Assembly (NCBI RefSeq): GCF_031143425.1 | Contig: NC_090440.1 | Span: 337,469,844 to 337,533,843 of the forward strand | Source of the DNA: Pleurodeles waltl | Lineage: Eukaryota; Chordata; Amphibia; Caudata; Salamandridae | Direction of reading: 5' to 3' | Length of the DNA stretch: 64,000 nucleotides | Part shown: positions 22,472 to 34,970 of the stretch, piece after piece | How the letters are laid out: every line of letters starts with the position of its first letter | Position numbering within the stretch: position 1 is the stretch's first letter | The notes under the pieces: generated by a model | Database searches by the model: none | Told to the model about the DNA's origin: nothing | What the model saw: only the letters and a program-made list of their open reading frames with translations | Translations under genes and position numbers: made by a program

Positions 22472-23629
22472 GGTCTCTAGTTAGTCTCCATTTTTTACTA
22501 GGTCCATGTCATAATGGCTTGGCATGTCCATCTACAGAGCTACTGTTCCAGCATGCAATGGTAACTTTGGAGGCCAGAATTGCCAATTGTATTACATTGA
22601 ACCTTGTAATGAGGTCCTTAATGACTTGCATTAGGAGAATAGGATGGTTTGTCATGGAAAATGTTGAATAATAATAGTTATGATGACTCTCAGAAAAACT
22701 ACATGAGAACTACAAACAGTGTACTATGCAAATGAAAAGTCACAGCTAATTAACACAGTCTGAGAGAACAATATTTTATTAATGCAGTGATGATGAGATG
22801 AATGTTTCATTTCACAATACAATACTAATCCCCCATTCAATCTCATTAAGTCTGCTTAAATTGATTGTGTAATGACCTTGCTTTTTACACCTTATATTCT
22901 TTTCATGATTTTTTCTGTCCTTCTCCTACAGCACTCTGTCACCATGTCTCCCATGAACATCCAACCAAACCCCTTGCCTCCACAACCCTAAAGTTTCTTC
23001 CATCAGGTCTGTTCAGATATGATATTCGGCCAATCCTGATCCTTTCCAAACTCCACACATTCGTTATGTTGCATTGGGGAGCCAATGGCAGTTTGGGGAA
23101 AGCTCAACTGCAAACTACATAGCTCTCCTATAGCAGTAGATATAATATAGATCTTATTTACTTTCCCCATATATACATATATTGAGAGCCAAAAACAATA
23201 TACAGAAAAGGGGACAGAATCAATCAATGTCTAATAAGGTGCTCCTAGACAACTGTGTTCTTGGGTTCTAGACTCTAAAGTGCAAACGTATGTGCGATTT
23301 TTACATTTTCAATTTGGCAGGATTCTGCCAAAGCATTTCTGCACCAAAATCTTGAAACAAAGTGATTAGATGTCAAAGCCGCAGTGTTAAATGACTACTG
23401 CCTGACAAAAAATCTTTGAAGACAAAAAAGACAGCTTTCAGACCTTAATGCACAGCTTCGTAAAGTAGCTACCTGAAAAAGTTGACCACGTTGACTAGTA
23501 TGGTTCTTGGGTGATGATCATCTTCAATCTTTTTGGTTTTGAAGAAGGGAAGTGGTGAGCCCTTTGAATTTGTCAACCAATACCTCAATTAGCCAAGATT
23601 ACAAAATGCTTGCTGTATGAAATGAACAC
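22472..23629. other. Unassigned stretch
   Basis: AT-rich sequence with no recognised gene, hallmark or repeat. Confidence 0.35.
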
Positions 23630-23632
23630 TAA

Positions 23633-24540
23633 GGGGCATATTTATACTACGTTTGCGCCAAATTTGCGTCGTTTTTTTCGACGCAAATTCGGCGCAAAAC
23701 TAACGCCATATTTATACTTTGGCGTTAGACGCGTCTAGCGCCAAACTATGAGGAATGAGCGAAAAAAATTTGCGTGAACGCCTTCCTTGCGTTAATGAGA
23801 TGCAAGGTAGGCGTTCCCGTCCAAAAAAATGACTGCGACACAAATGCGTCGTATTTATACTCTCGGGCAAAAATCACGCCCGGGAGTGGGCGGGGCAAAA
23901 AACCCTGCATTTGCGCCTCTTTTTAACGCCTGGGTCAGGGAAGGCGTTAAGGGACCTGTGGGCTCAAAATGAGCCCAGAGGTGCCCTCCCAAGCCCCCAG
24001 GGACACCCCCTGCCACCCTTGCCCACCCCAGGAGGACACCCAAGGATGGAGGGACCCATCCCAGGGACATTCAGGTAAGTTCAGGTAAGTATAATTGTGT
24101 ATTTTTTTATATTTTTTTTTGGCATAGGGGGGCCTGATTTGTGCCCCCCTACATGCCTCAATGCCCAATGACCATGCCCAGGGGACATGGCCATTGGGCA
24201 AGGGGGCATGACTCCTGTCTTTACTAAGACAGGAGTCATGTAAATGGCGTCTGGGCGTCGTTAAAAATGGCGCAAATCGGGTGGAGGCGATTTTTTTGCG
24301 TCAACCTGACTTGCACCATTTTAAGACGCCCTAACGCCATTTTCCCCAACGCCGGCGCTGCCTGGTGTACGTGGTTTTTTTCCACGCACACCAGGCAGCG
24401 CAGGTCTGCTAGCGCCGGCTAACGCCATTCAATAAATACGGCGCCCGCATGGCGCTTCAGAATGGCGTTAGCCGGCGCAAAACTTTTTGACGCTAAACTG
24501 CGTTAGCGCAGTTTAGCGTCAAAAAGTATAAATACGGGCC
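23633..24540. mobile_element. 908-bp MITE with TAA target duplication
   Basis: Flanked by TAA at 23630-23632 and 24541-24543. The ends GGGGCATATTTATACTACG and, reversed, GGCCCGTATTTATACTTTTT match the element at 21362-22254. The interior is also shared (GACCTGTGGGCTCA, CACCCCCTGCCACC, AAGACAGGAGTCAT). GACGCTAAACTGCG/CGCAGTTTAGCGTC near the right end is a perfect hairpin. It is non-coding. Confidence 0.85.
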
Positions 24541-24543
24541 TAA

Positions 24544-27500
24544 ATCCTTTAGATTGCCACCCTATATGCCCTCTAAATGCCAAAATCCCTTAACTTGTTC
24601 CTTCTGATTCCGTTTTTCAAGTCTCTGATCTTTTACATATTAGAGAACTTGATGATCCATGTTGTTTGTCATGTTATCCAGATTTGAAATCCATTGTTCT
24701 GACTCTGAGATCCTAGGTGTCAAAGAGCATACTTATTTGAACATTATGTGGCTAGCTATCAAGGTGGAGGTGGGACATTTTGAGATCATTGCAATCCTTT
24801 TTATATTTTTCCCCATGCAGACAACTGAGACTATAAGGAGGATTAAGTAGGATGTGATACATGCTCTGAATCATTCATATCATTAGACACAACAGAGTTA
24901 AAAGGTGGCATGCTAGGTAGAGCACAGTAGTTTTAGGTAGGTTGCTAGCAGAGAGATTCCATTGAAGTTGTAGTACTTCTTCTTCCTCATGGCTGGTTTG
25001 ATACACCTGCTGCACTGCTTCTTTTCCCATGTTATCAATCATATTAATTGCACCACCCAGCCAGAGTCTGAACCTGAATTATTGCCAACATCACAGTCCA
25101 TATCAGTAAAATCAGATAGTGAACAAAAAGTTTCAAATATTAGTGGACCTAGATATCGTGATATTAGTACTAGGTTCTCCCCCCTTGTGCTAGTATCCAG
25201 CATATGCAGTGAAAGTGCAGGTATCAGTTTTCTCTTATGGTATTAACATCCGATAAACCTTTATGCAAGTTGGCAATCTTATTTTCTCTTTGTAGCTAAG
25301 TATAGATGGATTTATACATGTGTACATTTCACTTAATTATCCATTTTATATTTTTCTCTCACAACTAAAAAGTGAAAAAAAAATTCACATGGAAGGTAAA
25401 TGTCAAAAAAAAAATCCATGTACTTGCTTGAAATGTACACCACAGATAATGAAAGTTCCCATTACAACAAACGTAACACAAGAAAACAAGAATATTCTCT
25501 TTCATATTATGAGAAAGTGGCCAGATGGGCACCCAATGTCTTCAGTATATTCAAAATATTCCACATGTCCTTTCACCTACCACTCACAACCATTATCAAG
25601 GACTCACAAAACACAAATTACAAATATGTGTGAAAGTGCAAACGTTCTCTTTTTGTATTAAGAATTCAAAGTTAAAAAAATTTAACTAACTGGTCAGATT
25701 TCTGATCAAAGTAAATGTTGATGTTCTTAAGATACTACTAATAATAACAGGCATAGCAGGCAGTAGTCCTATTTAGAGAAAATCATTGCATAGGTATTAA
25801 CAACTATATAGGCTGTAGGGCAAGGTGTAACATATTGCAGCCTTTGCAAAATAGTGCCTCACCGAGCACAATGCTGCAAGAAAGGCATACTGATTCCAAG
25901 TATATCATCAGAAAAAAAAACCTTTGCAACCATATTGAAAAAGCTGGAAAAGCAATTATTCAATTTTAGTGGTATCTGCTGCTGGCCAGCATCATTGAAG
26001 TAAAGAGAGTAAAGTTTCCTAAATTGCCAAAACACCTTGCCAGTGAAACTCTGGCAGCACTCTGAGTGTGGGTGAAGTTGATTCCATATTTTTCTCCTTT
26101 CCTATGGCAACATCCCTAAGGAAAGACATTGGTACCTCATTCTGTCACACCCTTGCCGTGGTTTGTGTACTAGCATTACTTTCCACACAGGATCTACTAG
26201 GAACCATTGTGCTTCCCCTACCCTCACCGCACTCCAAAGACTAAGCAATCACTGAGGCAATAGGGGGCAGTTGGAGTACCCCTCAGCACTTTGGTTCATG
26301 CCGGTTCCCTCTGCTTGAAGCCAAGCCCTTACTGACTGTTGTTGGCTGTCCAAAGCAAACAGCATAGAACAGTGCTGCATGATGAAACAGTGCACTTCTA
26401 AAAGAGAAGCAAGCTATGGAATCTTCATATGGTGAGAGGGAGCAAACAAAACAAAGTGATGGGTATGGGAAAGGCAGAGTAGCATCCATCTAAGATGGTC
26501 AAAGTTGTTGACTTACTTGAACAGTCAGTTTTTAGTGCAATGCCCTTATGTGTATAAAGGGCTGGGTATGATGATCTTAACTCTTTAACTTGGTTCTTCC
26601 ACATGTGAGGTACAAGCAATGCCTCTCGGCAGTCCCCTTGATCCCACACAATAACATGTGACAAAAATAGATGTCTTGGGAGATGCTAAGCTGTTTTCTG
26701 GGAACAAAAAGCATTTGGCCTAAAAAATTCCCACACAATGGAGAATAGGTTAATATTTCTAGAATATTCAATCCTAAATCTGAAGAAGGTGGGAGTAACC
26801 ATATTGATTGTAAAGTTCCAGGAACTGTCAGAAATGTCCTAGGTAAGGGAGTTGTCTCTAACATCCTTCTAACTCCACACAGAGGATGGGCTGGAGTATG
26901 TCCTGGAACTCTAGCTGGTTGGATCGGTCATTCTTGGACTGAATACCCGGGCTCATTGCAATATAGACAGAGTCTAGATTTGTGTCTTCTTTCTTTCTCT
27001 GTCTCAGACAGGGACCTAAAACAATGCCTATCTGTATAGGTTCTTTTGGAGAAGTCGAAGAGTGTGAAATATTAGAAGAACGGATCTCAGGTCTGTGAGA
27101 ACATGAAAAATAACTCACTAAAGCAATTCCAAAAATGTGGGTCTTTCATTTCTCAATTTCTCCTTCATGAGATATTCAATTATCATATTAGCTCTGTCAG
27201 GGAATCAGGGTGCAGAGACATTATTGGCTCATTGTTTTCAGTCCTCAATGAAATAATGAAATAGGTCAATGAAGTGTCTCTGCTTCCTGTTGGCAAAATT
27301 GGGTTACATAAGATAGGACATCAGATCATCCCTGCTGGATGGTAGTGAGAGCCTCTGCAACAAAGAACTATCTAATAATAAGCTCAAGCATCCTTTGAAC
27401 TTCTCCAGAAATAATTATATAGGCTGATATTTTCTGCAATAACCAAAGGTGTTGCCCAAGCCACCGCTGCACACGAAAGAGAACCAATCTAACATCACAC

Positions 27501-27667
27501 TTTATCCCAGTCGGAGGCAAACTGAACAATACTAAAAATAAGTATACTGTGAAAAAATCCAATACCTCTTTCAATTTGGATGACTTAGTGAAGATTGAAT
27601 GAAAGGGAACAGTGACTAGTGGTAGGAACATATTCAGACCTGGTTATCATGGGTTCATCTATGGGCA
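24544..27667. other. Unassigned AT-rich region
   Basis: About 3.1 kb in which I see no domain, TIR or LTR. Open frames reach about 113 residues (25320-25661) but are low-complexity translations of AT-rich DNA. It could be ordinary intergenic or intronic DNA, or a repeat too old to recognise. Confidence 0.4.
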
Positions 27668-27899
27668 GGATTTTTTTATAAGACTGGAGGTCACCATTAT
27701 GCATTAACCTTTTAATTGGCACACTCCTGCAGCACCTTTAAAGTCTTACATAACAAAGACCAATCCCAGAATTATTTAATCTTAACAGTCCATTACTAGT
27801 AGAGCAGTAGAACACTCTTCTTCTTTTAATTGCAGCACCTGCTCAGATAATTACATTAGAATGTTGATTCTTATAGCTTTAGTGATTGGAGAATCGCAT

Positions 27900-28045
27900 T
27901 TATATGCATTAACCTTTTTTCACCACTTCCAAGCAGCCATCTTCGAAGCTCCATAATAGAAACAAATAAGACAACATAAACACTATAGAACTTCCAATCC
28001 ATAATTCTCCTCCACACTCCAACATCTTCCTCTTTTGGCGCTGGT
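27900..28045 (-). repeat. DIRS inverted terminal repeat, 3' side
   Basis: Reverse-complement partner of 43555-43698. In DIRS elements these repeats take part in forming the circular cDNA intermediate. Confidence 0.7.
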
Positions 28046-28299
28046 TTGATTATCTCACTTGTTCCCTCAAAAAAGTCTTCCACAAATATTCTTCCATTAT
28101 CTAAAGAGATATAATGATATAACTATTACATCAAAAATGCAAATATAGTAAAAGAATTGCCTCAAATACATCGTTACTGCAAATAATATAAGAATAATAT
28201 ATATCTACATTACTGAAATTCAATCTCTTTTATATCTCTCTCTCTTTTTTATACTGCCTGCAAAGAGAGGGGGGGTAATGATAGCCTTTAATAAAATCA

Positions 28300-28385
28300 C
28301 AATTCTCCCATCACTAAAGCTATGAGAATTGGCATTTTATAGCAAGACAGGAGGCTATCATTATGCATGTTGAAAGCTTTTCAAC
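28300..28385 (-). repeat. Probable DIRS internal complementary region
   Basis: CTCCCATCACTAAAGCTATG (from about 28307) is the near-complement of CTATAGC..TTTAGTGATTGGAG around 27875-27893. GACAGGAGGCTATCATTATG (about 28345) is a direct near-match to GACTGGAGGTCACCATTATG (about 27681). An internal segment related to sequence at both element ends is the DIRS hallmark. The exact limits are my inference. Confidence 0.55.
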
Positions 28386-28409
28386 AAAGAACTAGATGCA
28401 TGCTCCACT

Positions 28410-30060
28410 GGTTTAAAATAAAACTTCCTGAATGCCTCCACATTTGACCAGTCTGAGGCTTTCATTATTTCTTCCAACCTTCCACCAGCACACAAACTTA
28501 TCTACCTCTACTCCAGCTTCCTTCATTATATTTTGTACCCACCGTGCAATAATCAACACTGAAAATGCTCTAAAAGGTTTTACATAAGAAATAAGTAACT
28601 GAGGGCCAGATGTGTCATGCAATTTTGCAGTTGCAAACGGCCCGATCGGGTCGTATGTGACTGCAAAAAATGCATTTTGGTATGTATGAATTCCAATTTG
28701 CGATTCAGTAACATGTTACCGAATTGCAATTTGAAATTGCGGCTACATACCTATTCGGTATTTGGAAGGGCGTACCAAGGGCATCCCTTCCTAATATTGA
28801 ATCAAAGCAGTATGTAGGAATGTTTTGTGACTGAAATGGAGTCACAAAACAGTCACATTTTACCACCTATTTTAAGTAGGTGGTAACCCATTGGCAAATA
28901 AGAAGGCATTCCCAAGGAACCACTTCCCCTTTGTGAATGCATGCAAAAACATTTTTTAAGACCAGGACCATTGCCTACTCTCAAAAAATTAAAAGAAAAC
29001 TTTTCTTTTTTCTTTTTTTAAAATATCCCATTTTCCTTTTAGGAAAACAGGTTGCATTTAAATAAAGATTGCTTTATTTAAAAGCAATCACATATGTGGT
29101 GGTCTGCTGAGCCCAGCAGTCCAAAATCGCTGTGATTTTAGCATTTCCTAATGAGTCACAAATTGCAACGTACCTCATTAATATCAATGAGGTAGGTCGA
29201 TTTGAAAACCATTGAGAAAAGCCAAATGAAACTCCTGCACACAAGCAAATAGCGATTACCTATTTAAAATTAGCAGAAAATCACAATTAGGTGATAGCTA
29301 TTCAAACAAATGATACATCTACCCCTGAGCTACCTCATCAGACCTAAATTCCTCCATTCTCTTTTCATATTCCCTGATATAATCTACCACACAAAATGTT
29401 GTCATCTTCTCAAAAAAGGATGAAACATAGACTCTGATAAGGTTTTTGTCCTTCTCACACCTCAAACAATGCTCCATCTAGGTGGAAATATTTACCTCTC
29501 ATATCTAAAGCCTTAATGTCTGATACTCTCCTAAAAAATATATAACACAGTAAAGTTGCCAATCTCCAGGATAACTCCCTCAAAGCCAAAAATCTATTTG
29601 GTGGCCAGCTGTCAAGCATCTTCAACACCAGATTCACATCCCAAAGTTTGTGATATCTTGCATGAGGATGTCTTTTCAAATGAATACCCTTCATAACTCT
29701 ACAAGCCTTCCAATAGAGAATGGCCTGCTGCTACAGCTGATTTGTAACACTTCATTGTCTGTATGCTAGGCATTGACTGTACAAATTTGCTAAGAAATGT
29801 ACTACTTCAATTTCATCTGCCTCCACGGGATCCAAATTCTGTTCCATGCACCAATGTCCCTATACACTCAATGCTCCCCTGTATTTCTTCTTCATTTCTA
29901 GATCCCACAATTCATTGAGGAGTGAAGCCCTCTAAATGTCTCTGTATTCCTGAGATCATCCGCTAGAAGGCTGAGCATACCCTCGTCCACCAGAGGATGA
30001 TCTTCTTTGTCTACTCCTGACAACATTCCCTTGCAAAAATCTACCAATAATAATACGTTT
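28410..30060 (-). pseudogene. DIRS tyrosine recombinase, interrupted by a MITE
   Basis: Reading minus, 29694-29455 carries WPPNRFLALRELSWRLATLL and FFRRVSDIKALDMRG, the first catalytic-Arg region of DIRS recombinases. After the MITE, 28590-28410 carries KPFRAFSVLIIARWVQNIM and KEAGVEVDKF, which normally precedes the H-x-x-R box. Here the box is degraded to CWWKVGR. The region 30060-29700 is a divergent N-terminal part with stops. The enzyme would integrate the circular cDNA. Broken by the MITE, frame changes and a lost motif. Confidence 0.75.
28603..29325. mobile_element. 723-bp MITE with TGA target duplication inside the recombinase
   Basis: Flanked by TGA (28600-28602 and 29326-29328). Ends are GGGCCAGATGTGTCATGCAA and, reversed, GGGGTAGATGTATCATTTG. 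The interior has several fold-back parts (CACCTATTTTAAGTAGGTGG, GCAATTTGAAATTGC, AAATAAAG...CTTTATTT). There is no coding capacity. The duplication fits PIF/Harbinger; the ends differ from the GGGGCATATTTATAC family, so it is a separate MITE family. Confidence 0.85.
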
Positions 30061-30732
30061 ATTGCCATCTCCAAGACTGATACCAAACTTGAGTCTTCCA
30101 GAAAGGTGTTACTAAAAGCAGCTGACATAACTGTCTCTTCACCTGCAACAACACCCTCTGAATCATGGCAAATGAGGGAAAAGCAAACCCCTTTAGACCT
30201 GCCCGGTTCAGGGTAAACGCATCAACGGCTAGCACATCTGGATCCGGATGCCAACTGAAATAATTCTTCTTTTGAGCTGTTGAGATACAAGGAGATCTAC
30301 TTCTATTGGTGCCATAATACAGTCGATCGCCCTGAAAATCTGCTTGCTCAAGATCCAATTGCTGTAATTTTTGATGTGTCAGGAATTCCAATTTGCTCTT
30401 GTTTTCTCTTTCCCTGGTAAATTCTGTGCTGTCAGGTTTATCTCTTGTCCCTGACAAAAATTTCCACATTTGCTTTGCTATTTCCCATAATGTTTCGACT
30501 TGCTGCCTCCTAAATTGCTTATATAAGACACTGCAGTTATATTGTACATCCTTTGAAAGAATGAACAACCCTGTAAGGTGTCCTTGATGCTGCACAGAGC
30601 AAAGAAACATACTTTTGTCGCTAAGTATTTCACATGTTCCTATTTCTTTGATGCATTCCATTTTCCTCCTCTCTCCTGATTTATTTGCTTTGCACCCCAT
30701 CAGAAAAAGCTTGCATCTTAATCCAAGACATA
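30061..30732 (-). pseudogene. DIRS RNase H and following segment, broken
   Basis: Minus-strand frame with DPDVLAVDAFTLNRAGLKGF, then AFPSFAMIQRVLLQVKRQ and LVTPFWKTQVWYQS, the typical sequence between the DIRS RNase H and the recombinase. It ends abruptly at the Harbinger A boundary (30733). The RT half continues on the far side of that insertion at 38067. The open frame runs on into Harbinger DNA, giving a chance fusion upstream. Confidence 0.75.
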
Positions 30733-31273
30733 GGCAGTCATTATGAACATGGTGAGAAAGACCACCAACCACCATGTCGGCGGTGAACAGAATCCCGCCG
30801 TTGGCGGTGAATGGAAACCCGCCATATAGTGAACGAAAAACCCAACCCCGCCAAAAATTCCCAGACCACCACTCCTGCCATGACTCTGTCGGCAGGAATC
30901 CCGGCCCACCCAACCCCGCCACCGCCAAGCACACCCACATCCCGCCCTCCAAATAATGATGCACAAATCACCTTGGTGGACAGTGGAGGCCGGACGACTA
31001 TTGGCGGCTGCGACCGCCATGGGCGGCAAGTGGACTCAACAGCAAGAAGTGCACACATTGGGTAGGCGTATCACCCACACACCTGACAGACATCCAGGAC
31101 CCCATAAAACACCTCCAGACACACCCCACAATCCCTTGCAACGAAAGCAGGACAAGAAGACGGAGAGCACCAGAGCCAGAGAGCGAACGCCAGCATACAG
31201 GAGACGCACACCCACCCACAGAATAGCACCCTTACCTCGTTCCCAGTCCAGAACACCATCCACCACAATCACC

Positions 31274-32846
31274 ATGTCCCCCCCCAAAAATCCACACTTC
31301 ACCGAAAGGGAGTTAAGGACCATGGTGGACAAGATCCTGAAGGTGGAGCCACAAATCTTCGGGCCGAGGTGCAGCACACACCCATCGTCCGGAAATTGGA
31401 GCCGTGGCAGACCATTGTGAACAGGGTGAATGCAGTGGGGCACCATCCACGCACCAGGGACAACATCTGGAAGAGATGGAACAACCTGCGGTGGAAGGTC
31501 TGTGGCATGGCATCCAGGTACCACATCGCAGTGCAGAAGACTGGGGGAGGACAGCCACCAACACCACCCGACTACACTGACATGGAGGAAAAGGTACTGG
31601 CCATCCTGCACCCAGAGGGACTCACTGGACTCACTGGAGGAATGGACTTGGGTAAGTCATCTACAATTACCCCATATACACCACAGCTGCAATGCATGCA
31701 CCACCCCACCCACACCCACCTGGACCTACACCCCACCCAGCCATTACCCACCACATCCACCCCCCTGCATGACCTCACACCCACTAACAGGGCCACATCA
31801 CTCCCGCTGTGCACAGCCACCCACTCCTGCTCATACCCACAATGGAACAATACCCCCCACCACAATGCAACCCCACACTGGCGCTAAATGCAATGTCAAC
31901 CTCCCAAAGGCACCCTGGAAGGCCACTGAAAGTAAAACCAGCACAAAATAGCCCAGTCCTGTACACCTCAAACCTAAATGCATATGTAACAGACATGTCT
32001 ATGTCCACCAACAAGCACCACCACCCATGCAACCCTAATGGATGGGACAAGGAGTGCCACTGCCCTCCAGGGAGAGAGAGGCACCTCACAAGACACTGGC
32101 AAAGGATCCCTGGACACTGATGAGCAGGAAGGCCCCTCACACAGTCTTGGACTCTCACCATGCAGCAGCCCCACCCGGGAAACCACTGTCACCCCTACCA
32201 TCCAGTCAAGACCAGCATCCAAGGGCAGAAATACCCACACCACTGTACCCAGGGCACAGACTGGTGGAACACAGCTACAGAGGCCATGGACTCCTACTCC
32301 CAACATGCAGGAAGGCGAGGGCCCCAGTACGAGTGGTACTGCCAAACCTGTGCAGCGGACACAGGCACTGGGGGCTAGGGCAAGTTCAAGGGTCTCCGTG
32401 GGCCAGGGGGAGGCCACAAAATGGATGCAGCAGCCCAGGACATTATTTCAGAGGTATTGGGGGCCTACCAACATAACCAAGACAGGTTGGCACAGATTGT
32501 GTCCACCCTGCAGCAAAGTCAGAGGATGCAGCAGGAACAACACCAAAAGGCCATGGAGCAGTGGAAAGAATACAATGCCACAATGGCCACCATAGCAGGA
32601 GCACTGCTGCAGTTGGTCAAAAACCAGTCTGACACCCACACCGGACAAGAGGCCCCCAAAACAGCCCTTGACAACCAGCATCAGATGACACAAGCAGCAG
32701 AAACATCCCAGGAAATAACCTCCCAGGAAACCCAAGGGCCAACCATGTCACCCCAAGAAGCTCCACAGCAGGCACCCAAACATACGCTTAGGCCAAGACA
32801 TGGCCCTTCAAACCCAGCTAAGAACAAGGCCCTGTCCAACAATTGA
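31274..32846 (+). pseudogene. Element A Myb/SANT-like protein 1 (NAIF1-like), frameshifted
   Basis: Exon 1 (31274-31651) encodes HFTERELRTMVDKILKVEP, then, after a one-base loss near 31365, KLEPWQTIVNRVNAVGHHPR and WKRWNNLRWKV, a Myb_DNA-bind_5-type trihelix as in NAIF1. It ends at a G|GTAAGT donor (31652). Exon 2, from about 32073, encodes an acidic/Pro-rich middle and then a glutamine-rich coiled-coil region (ISEVLGAYQHNQDRLAQIVS), reached after another frame change near 32410. It stops at 32846. AATAAA follows at 33037. In known Harbingers the Myb-like partner binds the transposon and helps the transposase enter the nucleus. The matching gene in element B has the intact residues. Confidence 0.75.
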
Positions 32847-33374
32847 CTCTGCTACAAATGCAAAGCAACCATCCCACCCATTCCCCAACAACACTTAGCT
32901 GAGGGCAATTTGAAGTACTGTTCAACAAAATGGACCCATCAATACTATCCAACAAGGCTGCCACCAAGTTGGTTTTGAGGACCCCCACCCTTACGACTCC
33001 CATCACTGTAAATAGCAAAATTCACTTACTTCTACCAATAAAACACATTTCACACCTGTAACACTGTCCACTGTCTTAAATTGCGAACAGTGGAGTATGG
33101 ATGCAACTGGCAGAGAAAAACTTTATTGTCAATTTTGTGCATGATGGTAGTCCTGGGTGCCCAAATGGTGCCAAGGAGGGAATGCATATATTTTCAGTTA
33201 GTACCATGCAGAAGTGGGCCATGTATCGCCTATCATGACCGACCCCCCATGTATGACAGAGCACACTGACAGTATTAGTCACCAACCCCAATGACAGGGT
33301 TAACTCCCACACAGTTATTGGAAGTAGAGTTGTATCAGTTGGTTCCTGGAATTGACATCTTCCCCTTCCTCATC
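32847..33374. other. Convergent 3' ends of the Myb-like and transposase genes
   Basis: Holds AATAAA on the plus strand (33037-33042) and AATAAA on the minus strand (33122-33127 as TTTATT). The two genes probably finish within about 100 bp of each other, and their transcripts may overlap at the 3' ends. Confidence 0.5.
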
Positions 33375-34496
33375 CTAACCATCACTCTCCTCACCTTTCT
33401 GAGGTAGCTGATCAGGACCCATAGCAACCTCCACCTCCAAGAGGGGGATAGAATGTCTCACTGCCACGTTGTGCAGCATGCAGCAGGCCACCACTATTCT
33501 ACACACCTTATCAGGCCCATAGCCTAGGGAACCCCCAGAGATATGTAGACACCGGAATCTAGCCTTCAGGAGACCTATAGTTCGCTCTATTACCCTCCTA
33601 GTACATCCATGGGCCTCATTGTAATTCCTCTCTGCATCCATTCTGGGATTCCTCACTGGTGTCAGGAGCCAACGCAAGTTTGGATAACCAGAGTTACCTA
33701 GTAAATGGTGCAATACAGACTCGTCATTGTAATGTCCCTTAGTCAGACAGGCTGGTTTTCTGCAATGTGTCAGTTAGTGACAGGCAAACTTACCTATGAT
33801 CCACCCTCTGTCCTCTTGTAGTTGTTCCATCTTCTGTGGCACACTACTGTCCCTCAACACAAATGAATCATGGACTGAACCTGGAAACATGGCATTCACA
33901 TGGGAAATGTACTGGTCTGCAGTACATACCAATTGGATCGTCATGGAGTGAAAGTTCTTCCTGTTTCTGTACACCTGTTCACTCACTCTTGGGGGGATTA
34001 TAGCTATGTGTGTGTCACCGATGGCAGCTATGACATGGGGAATGTTGGCAAAGGCATAGAAGTCAGACTTGATGGCAGGGAAGTCAGTACTTTGGGGAAA
34101 CCTCACATAGGATTGCAGATGTTGTACAAATGCATTCAGAAATCTTGTCAGTACGTGGCTGAACATTGGCTGTGAAAAACCTGCACCCATGCCCACTGTC
34201 ACTTGAAATGAGCCCGTGGCCAGGAAATGAAGTGCGGAGAGCACCTGCACTTCAGTTGGAATGGCATGCTGATTACGATTTCCAGGAGTTAGTGCAGGAT
34301 CCAGTAATGCACAAAGGTCCTGAATAGTTGCACGTGTGAGTCTGTAAGTGATTATGATCTGATGCTCCATCATGGTCCCCATATCCACAAGTGGTCTGTA
34401 CACCAATGGTGCCCTTCCTCGCCACAAGGGTCGGTATCTACGAGGAGTTACAAAAGGGAGTGATGAAAACACATACATTGGCACACATGTCAACAT
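33375..34496 (-). CDS. Element A HARBI1-like transposase, open but with altered catalytic residues
   Basis: Two exons: 34496-33794 and 33697-33375, with a 96-bp intron (minus-strand GTAAGT donor, AG acceptor) that keeps frame and gives 341 aa, close to vertebrate HARBI1 (about 349). It has a DDE_Tnp_4 fold: helix-turn-helix-like N-terminus (residues about 50-120), FPGSVHDSFV at about 204-213, NSGYPNLRWLLTPVRNP from 236, and VIERTIGLLKARFRCL with the catalytic Glu at 272. The first Asp motif, normally A-I-D-G-T-H, reads A-I-G-D-T-H (Asp moved by one). The second catalytic Asp, normally G-D-S-G-Y, is Asn236, exactly 35 residues before Glu272. It cuts and joins transposon ends in known relatives; this copy is probably inactive. 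The start is the first Met in frame. Confidence 0.88.
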
Positions 34497-34970
34497 ATGT
34501 GCACGGCATTGTTCATTGCGTTGTCTCTACAATAACTGCTACCTGACAGATATACATGTACATCACAATGAGGGAACAGAGAATTTCATGTTGCCTACAA
34601 TACTGAATGGACAGAGGCCTAGGTGCTTCATGTGGCTAGTAGGGCCTGCATTGTGAGTATTAATTAATAGTAGATGCGTAGGTAAAGGCAAAATGTCTGC
34701 CCACTGTTGTTCTGCCCTTTCGTTGTAGAAGTGACCTCATACCGCTAGCGGTTGACGTCACAGACTAAGGCGGTGTTTACCGCTGTTCGCACCCACATTG
34801 GTTAACATGGATGCCAATGGGGAAACCTGGCGCACCATGATCGCCGCCGGCAGTGACGGTGCACACTGCCGAGGAACGTACGCACGTTCAACATCGTTTG
34901 ATCACTTGACTCCCTGATCTCATGCGGACAGGTACTCCACTCTGTGTACTGCTGTGGACTGCCTCTGGCT
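34497..34970. promoter_or_regulatory. Divergent intergenic region of element A
   Basis: 474 bp between the transposase start (minus) and the second Myb-like gene start (plus), so a shared or back-to-back promoter must lie here. The right half carries ACCGCTAGCGGT and GGCGGTGTTTACCGCTG, copies of the subterminal motif. These could bind the Myb-like proteins; that is inference. Element B has the equivalent region at about 51750-52123. Confidence 0.4.

Noticed and set aside
24544..27631. Possible host exons in the AT-rich region
   Set aside because: No conserved-looking residues, no paired splice sites around a plausible exon, and frames typical of AT-rich random DNA.
30741..31611. Minus-strand frames across the left part of Harbinger A
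   Set aside because: Antisense shadows of the Myb-like exon and the CGG-rich end. One joins by chance to DIRS RNase H across the insertion boundary.
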